From a virus: a stretch of 52,635 nt of DNA. The position numbers were made by a program, and so were the translations under genes. Below the pieces are notes generated by a model, which searched no databases, had not been told where the DNA came from, and worked only from the letters and a program-made list of their open reading frames with translations. The stretch covers positions 1-52,635 of the IMG/VR virus record IMGVR_UViG_3300035670_000287; one strand, given 5' to 3'. Positions 7,638 to 14,059 of the stretch are shown here, piece after piece (position 1 is the stretch's first letter; every line of letters begins with the position of its first letter).

Positions 7638-7831
7638 GTGGCTGGTTAGGGCTGATACTGCTAGTCACCAGCTACTTCTTTAAGGATAAATCCTTTTGGT
7701 GGCTACAACTGTTTGCTTGCTTCTTTCTGATAGTTCACGCCATCGACATTTCTGACCCAGTATATATCCTAGTGAACTCTATTATATTCTTTATTATTAT
7801 CTGGAGACTGTATGGTATACATAGCAGGTAA
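7634..7831 (+). CDS. Two-helix membrane protein, 65 aa
   Basis: GTG start overlapping the upstream TGA (GTGA). Two to three hydrophobic segments, rich in Phe, Ile and Trp, cover almost the whole chain. It overlaps the next gene by 20 bases. No family recognised; it could be a membrane-acting accessory such as a superinfection factor. Confidence 0.45.
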   Translation: MSGWLGLILLVTSYFFKDKSFWWLQLFACFFLIVHAIDISDPVYILVNSIIFFIIIWRLYGIHSR

Positions 7832-8105
7832 GATAAGTGCCGACACCCCCGAAGAAGAAGAAGCCAACCTCAAACGTTTCTACGAGATAGAGAAAGAGTT
7901 CCTAGATGAAGGACTCGATGTCCACAACCCCGCTAGGTATAAGAAGCGAGGCAAGGTTTGGGAGCATTATTTGGCGATAGACTCAATTTTTCTGGTACGA
8001 AATCAACCTGATATGTTTTTTCTTAAAGGATGGGAGGAATCCCTCGGTGCGAGGCTAGAACACGAGATAGCTAAAAATTTGAAGCTAAAAATCTCTTACG
8101 AATAA
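7812..8105 (+). CDS. DUF4406 / nucleoside 2-deoxyribosyltransferase-like protein
   Basis: 97 residues. The N-terminus MVYIAGKIS is the first strand and loop of the nucleoside-deoxyribosyltransferase-like fold. NPARY and the D at about residue 55 follow, and the C-terminal motif GWEESLGARLEHEIA is the family hallmark. DUF4406 proteins are common in phages and are thought to act on nucleotide or base metabolism. It ends 3 bases before a terminator stem. Confidence 0.7.
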   Translation: MVYIAGKISADTPEEEEANLKRFYEIEKEFLDEGLDVHNPARYKKRGKVWEHYLAIDSIFLVRNQPDMFFLKGWEESLGARLEHEIAKNLKLKISYE

Positions 8106-8108
8106 CAA

Positions 8109-8134
8109 AAGAGAGGGTGGTCGACCCCTCTCTT
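8109..8134. terminator. Bidirectional terminator hairpin
   Basis: AAGAGAGGG (8109-8117) and CCCTCTCTT (8126-8134) form a perfect 9-bp stem with an 8-base loop. It separates the + strand genes ending at 8105 from the - strand operon whose last gene ends at 8203. T tracts are short. Confidence 0.65.
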
Positions 8135-8202
8135 GTAGAATGGTGCAATTTATTATATAGTATAGTAGCCAGGGGTCTTCCTCTTTTCTTCCTCTGGCAC
8201 TT

Positions 8203-8358
8203 TTATTCTAGCTCATCGAGTTTGGCCAAAAGGTCGTCTAGTCTTATAAGTCTTTTAACTTTTCCATCTCTAACAAAGTCCTTCATCTTTGTATATGCGA
8301 CCTCTTTCTCAGCCCACTCTCTTAACTCCTTGATTACTTCTGACCTAACAGCGTCCAT
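8203..8358 (-). CDS. Small helical protein, 51 aa
   Basis: Found from the sequence in the last position of the - strand operon. The start is the ATG sharing one base with the upstream stop (TGATG), preceded by GGAGGA. The protein is a charged helix rich in Leu, Lys, Arg and Glu with coiled-coil character. Function unknown. Confidence 0.45.
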   Translation of the reverse strand: MDAVRSEVIKELREWAEKEVAYTKMKDFVRDGKVKRLIRLDDLLAKLDELE

Positions 8359-8720
8359 CATTCCTCCTCTAGCCTATCAAGGTACTTCTGCCCGATTTCA
8401 TCTAAGGCATCAGCATACCACTGATTGAACCCCTTGTCGTCCTTATGAGTTTCCTTGTAGTAGACGAACATCCGTGACCTCAATCTCTGGGATGGAGTCT
8501 TCTCCTTGTCGAAGGCGTCTACATTTTCAGCAGGGACGTCCTCTTCTTGGATATCCGATTCGGAGAAGACCATCCACCCCTCTTTTCGAGCCAGCTCGAA
8601 GACCTTAGTTTGTTCTTGCGGTGATAGCTCTCTAGTTACCACTGCTATTTTAATTCCACCATCGACTAATGTTTGTATCCCCTGTATCATGGCGGGGATT
8701 TGAAATAAGCTTTTACTCAT
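8358..8720 (-). CDS. Conserved phage protein with TPSQRLR motif, 120 aa
   Basis: The C-terminal half carries KTPSQRLRSRMFVYYKE followed by an amphipathic helix. This recalls a motif I know from conserved, uncharacterised proteins of phage recombination/SSB neighbourhoods. Residues 1-35 look like a beta-alpha-beta unit. The start follows AAGGAGGAG, and the upstream gene's stop overlaps it (ATGA). Its place downstream of an SSB-like protein suggests a role in DNA metabolism, by inference. Confidence 0.5.
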   Translation of the reverse strand: MSKSLFQIPAMIQGIQTLVDGGIKIAVVTRELSPQEQTKVFELARKEGWMVFSESDIQEEDVPAENVDAFDKEKTPSQRLRSRMFVYYKETHKDDKGFNQWYADALDEIGQKYLDRLEEE

Positions 8721-8998
8721 TTCTCCTCCTTTAATAAAGATTCTCCGTAGTAGTTGTGTGGTGGTGTCGGCCTCTTAACTCCACAACATACGCAGTAGTC
8801 GTTTAATTCGCTTCCATAATAACAACCGACAATTGAACAATTTCTTCCTTTCAAAAACTCGTGTAAATTGTGACCACCTAACAGCCCTTGGCGGTATTTT
8901 CCCATCGCCCTATAAATTTCAATAACTATCAAGGTCTCTAGGTCTGCCAACGGAACGTCGTGCTCCATCGCAAATTCTGTTATATCTGAATTTTTCAT
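8717..8998 (-). CDS. Cys-rich small protein, 93 aa
   Basis: Start chosen at ATG 8998, after AAGGAGT; a longer frame to 9025 lacks a ribosome site. Residues 1-50 are helical (acidic, Leu-rich). The C-terminal third has CSIVGC and CVCC, probably a zinc knuckle. The stop overlaps the next start by 4 bases. Function unknown. Confidence 0.5.
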   Translation of the reverse strand: MKNSDITEFAMEHDVPLADLETLIVIEIYRAMGKYRQGLLGGHNLHEFLKGRNCSIVGCYYGSELNDYCVCCGVKRPTPPHNYYGESLLKEEK

Positions 8999-9008
8999 TA
9001 TTACTCCT

Positions 9009-9374
9009 TTAGAATGGGATGTCATCGAGGTCTTCCTCTAGCTGTTCGGGGACTTTGACCTCATTAAAGTAATATCTTATATCCATACCTGTCTTACCGT
9101 TGGACTTGACTTCAAAGGTGGCTAGGTTGATATCAGATACCCCATCTTTAAAGACCGCCTCTAGTAGGCTGGAGAGCTGACCACTGCCTAAGTCTAACCA
9201 ACCCTTATCAGTTTCTACCTGATAGACCTTGCGTGCTCCGTTGAACCACTTGTCCTCTGATACCATCTTCTTAGTCCCAGCGTCCCACATCTTAAACTTG
9301 TAGCCCTCAACCTCTTCAACGGTAAAGGTCTTACCGACCAATTCTGATAGCTTTGTATATCTTTTATCTTCCAT
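9009..9374 (-). CDS. SSB-like single-stranded DNA-binding protein
   Basis: 121 residues with alternating beta strands consistent with an OB-fold (aromatic-rich strands around YKFKMWDAG and KVYQVETDKGW). The acidic C-terminus ends in DDIPF, the classical SSB tail that recruits host replication and repair proteins. It binds single-stranded DNA, probably the only replication protein the phage encodes. It is in an operon led by the promoter at 10164-10192 and overlaps the upstream zinc-ribbon gene by 11 bases. Confidence 0.6.
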   Translation of the reverse strand: MEDKRYTKLSELVGKTFTVEEVEGYKFKMWDAGTKKMVSEDKWFNGARKVYQVETDKGWLDLGSGQLSSLLEAVFKDGVSDINLATFEVKSNGKTGMDIRYYFNEVKVPEQLEEDLDDIPF

Positions 9375-9642
9375 TTATCTTCCTTACTTTCTCAGCCAGC
9401 TCACCTAGCGTCTTATTATAGTAACACTCCTCACACAAATCATAGACCGTACCGTTGTATACTCTTGTCATCTCTCCTGGATTGTTACATAGTATACATC
9501 CTGTTGCTGTTATCTCCCCCATAATCTCTATCTCCTTAGTTGCTTTACGTTTCTCGGCTAGGGGTACTTGGCTCTTAGGGACTCGCTTCCCTTTATATGT
9601 CCAAGTAATCCTGCCGTCTTTACCGACATTATACAGATACAT
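9364..9642 (-). CDS. Zinc-ribbon protein, 92 aa
   Basis: Start at ATG 9642, set by AGGAGT five bases upstream, inside the 3' end of the next small zinc-finger gene. N-terminal basic region, then CILC (about residues 54-57) and CEEC (about 76-79), a four-Cys ribbon, and a helical tail. Possibly nucleic-acid binding. Confidence 0.5.
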   Translation of the reverse strand: MYLYNVGKDGRITWTYKGKRVPKSQVPLAEKRKATKEIEIMGEITATGCILCNNPGEMTRVYNGTVYDLCEECYYNKTLGELAEKVRKINGR

Positions 9643-9772
9643 GTTTACTCCTATGTGCTCTCCACGGGTGACCATCCCGTCTGTGACCCTCATAGGCACA
9701 CTTCTGAGAGCAGTACTTAGTCCCTCTGTTCTTTATCTCTTTGCCACAGACCAAACACTCTTTATTTTTCAT
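9629..9772 (-). CDS. Treble-clef zinc-finger microprotein, 47 aa
   Basis: A short frame with an excellent ribosome site (GGAGG, 5 bases). It contains CLVCG at residues 6-10 and YCSQKC at 20-25, the typical treble-clef/FCS-type zinc finger, followed by a basic His/Arg-rich tail. It overlaps the upstream gene by 11 bases and the downstream start by 14 bases, consistent with a translated operon member. Confidence 0.6.
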   Translation of the reverse strand: MKNKECLVCGKEIKNRGTKYCSQKCAYEGHRRDGHPWRAHRSKHVSV

Positions 9773-10136
9773 TTGCCTCCTTACGTTCTGCGTACTGTTT
9801 ACGTTTATATTCTCTCTTTTTGTCTTGAATCTGTCCGTTCTGAGCTGGAGTCAGGTTCTCGTAGTCCTCTAAGAGAATCGGTCTACCCTCAGCGACTTTC
9901 TCTAACATCTCTTTTAGTTTGGTCGGGCTAATCTTACCATCTCCCCTCAGCTCTTCCATCTTTCTTTTATCTCTCTCGACATCAGTCATAGAGAGCGTAA
10001 ATAAGTCCTCTGAGATTTTCTTCGCCTCATCTAGTGGCGTGTCGTCAGGGACTTCGATACTTCGGGCTGCCCAAATGTCCTCGGACTCATAGTTTCCGAG
10101 ATTGACCTTTCGGCTGTACCCACGTTTGATTTCCAT
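9762..10136 (-). CDS. Conserved phage early protein, 124 aa
   Basis: First gene of the - strand operon behind a TTGACA/TAAGAT promoter. The N-terminus has YSRKVNLGNYES, a pattern I associate with small conserved phage proteins located near SSB and recombination genes. The rest is helical and strongly charged, with a Lys/Arg/Glu C-terminal coil. Biochemical role unknown. Confidence 0.5.
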   Translation of the reverse strand: MEIKRGYSRKVNLGNYESEDIWAARSIEVPDDTPLDEAKKISEDLFTLSMTDVERDKRKMEELRGDGKISPTKLKEMLEKVAEGRPILLEDYENLTPAQNGQIQDKKREYKRKQYAERKEANEK

Positions 10137-10163
10137 AGTTACCTCTTTCTTTAATGTACAACC

Positions 10164-10192
10164 ATCTTACCACACTATAACCCAAATGTCAA
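10164..10192 (-). promoter_or_regulatory. Early-type sigma70 promoter, - strand
   Basis: Read on the - strand: TTGACA (10192-10187), 17 bases, TAAGAT (10169-10164). The spacer ends ATAGTGTGG just before the -10 box, as in the promoter at 13517-13545. It drives the 10136-8203 operon. Confidence 0.8.
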
Positions 10193-10200
10193 ATTAAAGT

Positions 10201-10209
10201 TGTGGATAA
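10201..10209 (-). promoter_or_regulatory. DnaA box, perfect match
   Basis: TGTGGATAA is the complement of TTATCCACA, the strongest DnaA consensus. It lies between two divergent promoters, next to a TATATATTT run. With the two boxes at 15196 and 15241 it suggests use of host DnaA for replication or regulation. Confidence 0.5.
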
Positions 10210-10237
10210 GTATATATTTCAAAGCTATTTGATACCC

Positions 10238-10266
10238 TTGATACAATGCTTGATATCGAGTATAAT
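10238..10266 (+). promoter_or_regulatory. Near-consensus sigma70 promoter, + strand
   Basis: TTGATA (10238-10243), 17 bases, TATAAT (10261-10266). It drives the HNH gene at 10294 and probably the secreted protein at 10845. Confidence 0.8.
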
Positions 10267-10293
10267 AGGGAGAACATTTAAACAAGGAGAGTT

Positions 10294-10815
10294 ATGAAGC
10301 AATGCCATAAATGCTTGCGACTACTGCCTTTAGAAAGTTTTCACAAACATCCCGCTACCAAAGATAAGCTAGATGGTCGCTGTAAACAGTGTAAGAAAGA
10401 AGGACAACACAAGCTCCCTAAAATATGCGAGCATTGTGGTAAAAGTTTTTTAGCCGCCAAACCAATACCAAAAGTTCGTAGAGGAAGATTCTGTTCAAAA
10501 AAATGTCAATTTTCTTTTATGACAGGGGATAAAAGCCATCGATGGAGGGGCGGTAAAAAAATAAGCAAAGGTGGGTATATTTATATTTTTCAGAGAGAAC
10601 ACCCACATAGTACCAAAAACGGATATGTTCTCGAGCATAGATTATTGATGGAAAAGAAGATTGGTAGATATTTAACCAAAGAAGAAGTCGTCCATCACAT
10701 AAACAGCAATACGAAAGATAATAGGATAGAGAATTTGGAGCTGTTCTCCAATCAAGGAGAGCATTTAAGTTATCATAATACTAATGGGAGAACGCCTATG
10801 ACCCTAATTGGATGA
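10294..10815 (+). CDS. HNH homing endonuclease with N-terminal zinc fingers
   Basis: 173 residues. Two Cys-rich fingers (CHKC/CKQC at about 4-34, CEHC with FCSKKC at about 45-70) precede an HNH core: LEHRLLMEKKIGRYL, VVHHINSN and IENLELFS with the terminal His. These are the H-N-H metal and catalytic residues of the HNH_3 group found in free-standing homing enzymes. It sits alone behind a near-consensus promoter, with AAGGAGAG as ribosome site, dividing two opposite transcription units. Confidence 0.85.
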   Translation: MKQCHKCLRLLPLESFHKHPATKDKLDGRCKQCKKEGQHKLPKICEHCGKSFLAAKPIPKVRRGRFCSKKCQFSFMTGDKSHRWRGGKKISKGGYIYIFQREHPHSTKNGYVLEHRLLMEKKIGRYLTKEEVVHHINSNTKDNRIENLELFSNQGEHLSYHNTNGRTPMTLIG

Positions 10816-10844
10816 AAAGAAGATATCTAACGAAAGGGTAAAAA

Positions 10845-11333
10845 ATAAGAAAAAAAATTATAGTGGCACTTACTTCTGTATTAATCCTAGCGATTCCACT
10901 AGTCGCTTACGCTAACAGTTTAAGAAAAGTCGAAACAAAAAACGAAAAAGAAATCGCAGAGAACATTAAGAAAGAAATAGACAGAGAGCCCACTGTAGCC
11001 CCGTTTCCTCGTGGGGAGTATCAGGTAACCACCCCTGCCCCAAAAACGCCACAGAGAGCCTCTACGAAGCCCACAACGCCTATTGTGAGCACTCAGTCTG
11101 AGCAGTGGTACAAAATATTCATTTACAACCACGAATCAGGCAACGACCCAAAACGTTGGAATACATCAGGGTGTGTCGGGTTGGGACAAGCGTGTCCTGC
11201 CTCTAAATTATTGGCTGTATGCCCGACACTTGATTATGCCTGTGAGGATAGGTGGTTTACTAACTACGCTATCTCCCGCTATGGCTCTTGGTACAACGCA
11301 TATCGTTGGTGGATAGCTCACAGATGGTGGTAA
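10845..11333 (+). CDS. Secreted transglycosylase-like protein with apparent AUA start
   Basis: Residues 1-25 form a signal peptide: basic RKK, a hydrophobic core, and cleavage after AYA. A Pro/Thr linker then leads to a C-terminal domain with NHESGNDP, GLGQACP, WFTNYA, RYGSWYNAY and WWIAHRWW. This is the pattern of lysozyme-like lytic transglycosylase domains of Gram-positive and Patescibacteria-type surface proteins; the Glu in HESG would be catalytic. The ribosome site AAAGGG (10833-10838) stands 6 bases before an ATA codon at 10845. The only standard start, GTG 10863, has no ribosome site and would cut off the basic n-region. A TAA at 10839 blocks anything further upstream. Confidence 0.7.
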   Translation: MRKKIIVALTSVLILAIPLVAYANSLRKVETKNEKEIAENIKKEIDREPTVAPFPRGEYQVTTPAPKTPQRASTKPTTPIVSTQSEQWYKIFIYNHESGNDPKRWNTSGCVGLGQACPASKLLAVCPTLDYACEDRWFTNYAISRYGSWYNAYRWWIAHRWW

Positions 11334-11399
11334 CTATCATCATGTGGGCACTTGCCTTCTATTTCACTTATCTAATCCTCTGCGAAGATAAGGAAAAGA

Positions 11400-11567
11400 A
11401 TGTGGGAGAAAAAATTAAAAGGCAAAACAACGGTAGAGGCTTGGAGATTAATCTACGACCTCACCCGTCCTCTCACACCCGAGCAAAGAGATAGGCTCTG
11501 GCAATACTATCTCAAAGTAAATAAAAAACCCCGACCAGATGACGCATCATGGTGGGGTGAAACCTAA
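11400..11567 (+). CDS. Small basic protein, 55 aa
   Basis: ATG with AAGGAAAAGA upstream. Sequence features: a Lys-rich N-terminus, WRLIYDLTRPLTPEQRDRLW (helical) and a Pro/Asp tail ending WWGET. It ends at the stem of a terminator. An overlapping frame from ATG 11324 to 11494 (one membrane helix, MWALAFYFTYLILC) starts within the previous stop and could also be translated; I could not choose with confidence. Confidence 0.45.
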   Translation: MWEKKLKGKTTVEAWRLIYDLTRPLTPEQRDRLWQYYLKVNKKPRPDDASWWGET

Positions 11568-11594
11568 AAGAGGGGTTGTTAATCCCTCTTTTTT
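11566..11594. terminator. Bidirectional rho-independent terminator
   Basis: AAAAGAGGG (11566-11574) and CCCTCTTTT (11584-11592), 9-bp stem, with six T on the + side and A/T on the other. It separates the + genes ending at 11567 from the - genes ending at 11579. Confidence 0.8.
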
Positions 11595-11788
11595 ATACCC
11601 AGCTGATTTTCCATAAAATCTACCCCATCTTCAACCCATTTTTCCATCAAGTGATTCTTCTTGGTATCTATCTTCATTTCTTTTCTGAGCTTCCACATAA
11701 TGATATCTATTCTGTCATTTAATTCAGGGTAGATATGGAGTGAGCTACGCTTTCTCTCTGACCATCTTCTCGGTGCTTTCTCTTTCAT
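11579..11788 (-). CDS. Possible ribbon-helix-helix protein, 69 aa
   Basis: Basic N-terminus RRWSERKRSSLHIYPELNDR looks like the beta strand and first helix of a CopG/Arc-type ribbon-helix-helix fold, followed by a second helix (HLMEKWVEDGVDFM). RHH proteins are small dimeric DNA-binding repressors. It is the last gene of the - strand array and overlaps its upstream neighbour by 4 bases. The fold call is tentative. Confidence 0.4.
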   Translation of the reverse strand: MKEKAPRRWSERKRSSLHIYPELNDRIDIIMWKLRKEMKIDTKKNHLMEKWVEDGVDFMENQLGIKKRD

Positions 11789-11949
11789 CTTACTTCCATT
11801 TCTTTTATTACTCTATCAGCTTCTATCATAGCGTCTAAGGTATTGATAAACGCTTCTATCTGATTATCTTTGACTTCTTCTGAGGCGTTCCACTTCGCTA
11901 GATAGAGTGATAGCTGTAATCTAACCCACTTTTTAATCCCTGGATTCAT
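11785..11949 (-). CDS. Small helical protein, 54 aa
   Basis: The start is ATG 11949, with GAAAGGAG upstream and a one-base overlap with the stop of the membrane peptide (AAATGA). A longer frame to 12147 passes through two other small genes and is rejected. All-helical, with a Trp/Arg N-terminus and a Met/Glu/Ile-rich C-terminus. Unknown. Confidence 0.45.
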   Translation of the reverse strand: MNPGIKKWVRLQLSLYLAKWNASEEVKDNQIEAFINTLDAMIEADRVIKEMEVR

Positions 11950-12029
11950 TTCATGCTCCTTTCTTTTAATACTGCCCAAATTAATCCGATAATGACATAT
12001 ATTGTCCAACCATATAGAATTAATTTCAT
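11946..12029 (-). CDS. Membrane microprotein, 27 aa
   Basis: One hydrophobic helix (residues 3-21) and a short basic tail. It is tied into the operon by overlapping ATGA junctions at both ends, with GGAGG upstream in the preceding gene. The double coupling is the main evidence that it is translated. Confidence 0.4.
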   Translation of the reverse strand: MKLILYGWTIYVIIGLIWAVLKERSMK

Positions 12030-12187
12030 AGTGCCTCCAATATGGCACAGCTCTCACACATACCCTCAAACCCATCACATTCTTCTTCTGTAATGTCCTC
12101 GCCACACTCGGTACAGGTGTGTCCACCGATTTGACCACACCAACCACACTCTAAATCTTCTTCTTTTTCAATTTCTTCTATGTCCAT
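12026..12187 (-). CDS. Acidic zinc-ribbon microprotein, 53 aa
   Basis: CGWCG (residues 14-18), CTECG (25-29) and CDGFEGMCESC (37-47) give several Cys pairs, so one or two zinc sites. The N-terminus is Glu/Asp-rich. Ribosome site AGAGGGGA. Function unknown. Confidence 0.5.
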   Translation of the reverse strand: MDIEEIEKEEDLECGWCGQIGGHTCTECGEDITEEECDGFEGMCESCAILEAL

Positions 12188-12333
12188 AGTCCCCTCTCTT
12201 TCAACTGATTCTCAACTTCTTCCATTCTCTCATACTCGTACTGTTGCCATTTTTCTTTAGCAAACTCTTTTCTCTCTTTTACCCACTCACAGAAATCGTG
12301 TAGCTCTGCTTGGGTTTTATCTTCTTCACTCAT
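12178..12333 (-). CDS. Small charged helical protein, 51 aa
   Basis: A single long Glu/Lys/Arg/Trp-rich helix with a coiled-coil pattern. Ribosome site AAGGGGGAG upstream. It overlaps the zinc microprotein start by 10 bases. Unknown. Confidence 0.45.
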   Translation of the reverse strand: MSEEDKTQAELHDFCEWVKERKEFAKEKWQQYEYERMEEVENQLKERGLWT

Positions 12334-12344
12334 CTCTCCCCCTT

Positions 12345-12560
12345 TCACATTTTTTCTAATTTGTCAAATGGTACTGAATAACAATCTAACTTACCATTAC
12401 TCTCTATCGGGTACTTCTCTACCTCTCGACCTGAGATATAAAACTTCATACCCTCTAAATGTTTTGCCTTTGTAAAGGTAATAACATTATCAACACCAAC
12501 TTTGTACTTCGCTATCAAGACTTTCATATCGTGGTAGCGTGGCTTCCAAATCTCTATCAT
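12345..12560 (-). CDS. Unknown small protein, 71 aa
   Basis: Start at ATG 12560, after AGAGGAG; the longer frame to 12587 lacks a ribosome site. Mostly beta pattern (VLIAKYKVGVDNVITFT, KFYISGREV). Overlaps the 3' end of the upstream zinc protein by about 70 bases, so one of the two may be shorter than drawn. Confidence 0.4.
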   Translation of the reverse strand: MIEIWKPRYHDMKVLIAKYKVGVDNVITFTKAKHLEGMKFYISGREVEKYPIESNGKLDCYSVPFDKLEKM

Positions 12561-12753
12561 TACTTCTCCTCTCTTTACATTTATCACATATCACACTTAT
12601 TTTCTCGCAGTCAAAACACTCGTTCTCAAACATATCTTCTTCATTAAATCCCCAATACTCTCTCCCACACTCACATTCGAAATAATCACTTCTATTTATC
12701 GCCTTTTCTTCGCTTTCTAATATCTCGCCACACTCACAGACAATTTTATACAT
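12490..12753 (-). CDS. Zinc-ribbon protein, 87 aa
   Basis: N-terminal CECGE and CECGRE make one ribbon; CFDC and CDKC make a second (about residues 45-58). The last ~23 residues overlap the next gene in another frame and may not be conserved. Function unknown; the array as a whole is unusually rich in such ribbons. Confidence 0.45.
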   Translation of the reverse strand: MYKIVCECGEILESEEKAINRSDYFECECGREYWGFNEEDMFENECFDCEKISVICDKCKERRSNDRDLEATLPRYESLDSEVQSWC

Positions 12754-12784
12754 ACTACCCCCACTTTTTTAGAGTTTTTTTTCT

Positions 12785-12952
12785 TTATCTTGCTAGGTAT
12801 TTTCTTATCTCTTTGACCACGTCTTGCGGTTTCATTTCATCATCTACAAACTGCCATATACTCGCATTTTCCTTTTCTAATGCTATAATCTCTTGGTCAG
12901 TCAGCTCTTGATAGACCGCTTCCTCAAAGATGTCATTGTACTTATTACTCAC
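12785..12952 (-). CDS. Small helical protein, 55 aa
   Basis: GTG start overlapping the upstream stop (GTGA), after GAGGAGAT. Acidic helical N-terminal half and a C-terminal segment PQDVVKEIRKYL. No family recognised. The 24 bases after it are T/A-rich. Confidence 0.45.
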   Translation of the reverse strand: MSNKYNDIFEEAVYQELTDQEIIALEKENASIWQFVDDEMKPQDVVKEIRKYLAR

Positions 12953-13191
12953 ATCTCCTCACTTTCTTTTATCTCTTTTAATTCTTCCCACTTGCTGTCC
13001 GATATTTCCTCGCCAACAAGTTTTTCATAATCGGATTTATCATACTCTTTTGCTACTTCGTCAATCCAAGTCCAAACTATTCCTAGCTTTTTTTGGCTAT
13101 CTACCGACATTTCAAGCGTTTTTTCTACAACCATTTTGTAGTCTATCTCGCTCAAAACACCCTTTAACGCTTCGTATACTTTTTCGTTCAT
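12949..13191 (-). CDS. Small acidic helical protein, 80 aa
   Basis: Ribosome site AAGGAAAG, and the start overlaps the stop of the remnant upstream (ATGA). Glu/Lys-rich helices with two Trp residues; no motif seen. First intact gene downstream of the promoter at 13517. Confidence 0.45.
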   Translation of the reverse strand: MNEKVYEALKGVLSEIDYKMVVEKTLEMSVDSQKKLGIVWTWIDEVAKEYDKSDYEKLVGEEISDSKWEELKEIKESEEM

Positions 13192-13418
13192 TTCTCTTTC
13201 CTTTCTTTTTTAGTAGTGGCTTTGTTTATCAGGCTCATACTGCCGAAGCAGGTTTTACATGGGCGCTTTCCACCCTTTTGCCAGACAGGAATAAACTTGG
13301 TCGGCTTTCCTCTTATTTGTTGGGCTTTATCGGTATCCCTTTCGAGAAGCTCGTAAACTTAGTCGAGCGCCAACTGAACTCGATACCCTATCCGATACCA
13401 CTTTTTAATGTTCTGTTC
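13188..13418 (-). pseudogene. Broken small gene with in-frame TAA
   Basis: One frame reads through protein-like sequence (KKWYRIGYRVQLALD), then TAA at 13359-13361, then VYELLERDTDKAQQIRG and a basic C-terminus with CKTC, ending in a TGA that overlaps the next start (ATGA). Neither half has an ATG/GTG start with a ribosome site. The natural reading is a recently inactivated gene of about 77 codons; stop read-through or a sequence error is also possible. Confidence 0.4.
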
Positions 13419-13449
13419 TCAAGAGAGAGAAAACTTATTTAACTTGTGA

Positions 13450-13477
13450 GCTAACCTTTAATTAATTATTTGTTAGC
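13450..13477. promoter_or_regulatory. Operator-like inverted repeat downstream of a promoter
   Basis: GCTAAC (13450-13455) and GTTAGC (13472-13477) flank an AT-rich palindrome-like centre, about 40-60 bases downstream of the -10 box of the - strand promoter at 13517-13545. Could be a repressor site or leader hairpin. Confidence 0.35.
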
Positions 13478-13516
13478 ACTTTCTCTCTCTTTTTCAAATT
13501 ACTTATTCACCCTCTC

Positions 13517-13545
13517 ATGCTACCACACTATTGCCCACTTGTCAA
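13517..13545 (-). promoter_or_regulatory. Early-type sigma70 promoter, - strand
   Basis: Read on the - strand: TTGACA (13545-13540), 17 bases, TAGCAT (13522-13517). Its spacer end ATAGTGTGG matches the promoter at 10164-10192. It drives the small genes from 13191 down to 11579. Confidence 0.75.
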
Positions 13546-13565
13546 TAAGATTATGACAGGTCAGG

Positions 13566-13639
13566 GGGGAAGCCACTTACTGCTTCCCCACAAGAGGTTA
13601 TCGAGCTTAATAGCTCGTAGCGAGAGGCAAGGCTTCCCC
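13566..13639. ncRNA. Structured non-coding element
   Basis: GGGGAAGC and GCTTCCCC form a tight hairpin (about 13568-13590), and a second GGCTTCCCC at 13631-13639 can compete for the same arm. CGAGC/GCTCG forms another at 13602-13617. There is no long frame and no T tract. I see a folded RNA or a regulatory DNA structure between a promoter and the first inverted-repeat unit, but cannot name a family. Confidence 0.4.
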
Positions 13640-13689
13640 ACCTTTTAATCCGAGAGTCGAACTCGGCTACCTCTCTCTATGAGCTATCA
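13608..13689 (-). repeat. Inverted-repeat unit 1 (non-coding; tRNA T-arm-like hairpin inside)
   Basis: Arms 13608-13627 and 13670-13689 are complementary at 17 of 20 positions, and at 18 of 20 as - strand RNA because one difference becomes a G.U pair. The interior holds, on the - strand, CCGAG-TTCGACT-CTCGG: a 5-bp stem with a perfect 7-base T-loop. No full tRNA can be folded around it. The next unit starts 4 bases later. Confidence 0.6.
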
Positions 13690-13693
13690 ATTA

Positions 13694-14059
13694 TTAGACA
13701 CCCATTTGGCAAGGTCAATTTACTTTTCTATTTACTCAACCCGAAATTATAATCCTCGTTCATATTTTCAGCTATCTCGTACCAATTAACCTCGTCTACG
13801 AAAGCACTTGCCCAACCACCAACGAGTCTATTGGTTTCATTTTCAAAACCATTTTGGTCAATAAAGTCCAAAGTATAGTTTTTAAGATAATCCGACAACC
13901 CTACAATATCGCCAAAAGACTCTTTTGCGTTGTCTATGCTATCGCCAAAACCATCAAACAACTCAAGATTTACTCGCCAAGTGGCGTAATTTGTCCAACC
14001 ATTATATTTTTCCATTTCTAACCTCTTTTACTTTCTGACCTCGCCAAATTGATGTCTAA
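13694..14059 (-). repeat. Inverted-repeat unit 2 around the DUF7249-like gene
   Basis: Arms 13694-13717 and 14036-14059 (24 bases) pair at 23 of 24 positions in - strand RNA, two of them G.U. They enclose exactly one gene (13728-14015). Spacers to the neighbouring units are 4 and 3 bases. Confidence 0.75.
13728..14015 (-). CDS. DUF7249-like conserved phage protein, 95 aa
   Basis: The N-terminus YNGWTNYATWRVNLE is the signature of a small phage/plasmid family (DUF7249 group), sometimes annotated as antirestriction-related; a mechanism has not been shown that I know of. The rest is acidic and helical, with repeated Asn/Asp and WASAFVDEVNWYEIA. It is the only gene in inverted-repeat unit 2, behind an AAGAGG ribosome site. 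Confidence 0.65.
   Translation of the reverse strand: MEKYNGWTNYATWRVNLELFDGFGDSIDNAKESFGDIVGLSDYLKNYTLDFIDQNGFENETNRLVGGWASAFVDEVNWYEIAENMNEDYNFGLSK

Noticed and set aside
13331-13400. tRNA-like D-arm sequence (GAGTTCAGTTGG) on the - strand
   Set aside because: Acceptor-like GGTATC/GATACC ends exist but no T-arm or anticodon arm fits in the ~57 bases, and the same bases read as a protein remnant.
12930-13442. 170-residue + strand frame
   Set aside because: It runs antisense through well-supported overlapping - strand genes, has no ribosome site and reads as low-complexity Leu/Ser/Phe.
13640-13700. Functional tRNA on the - strand
   Set aside because: A perfect T-arm is present, but no anticodon stem, D-arm or acceptor stem can be completed around it.
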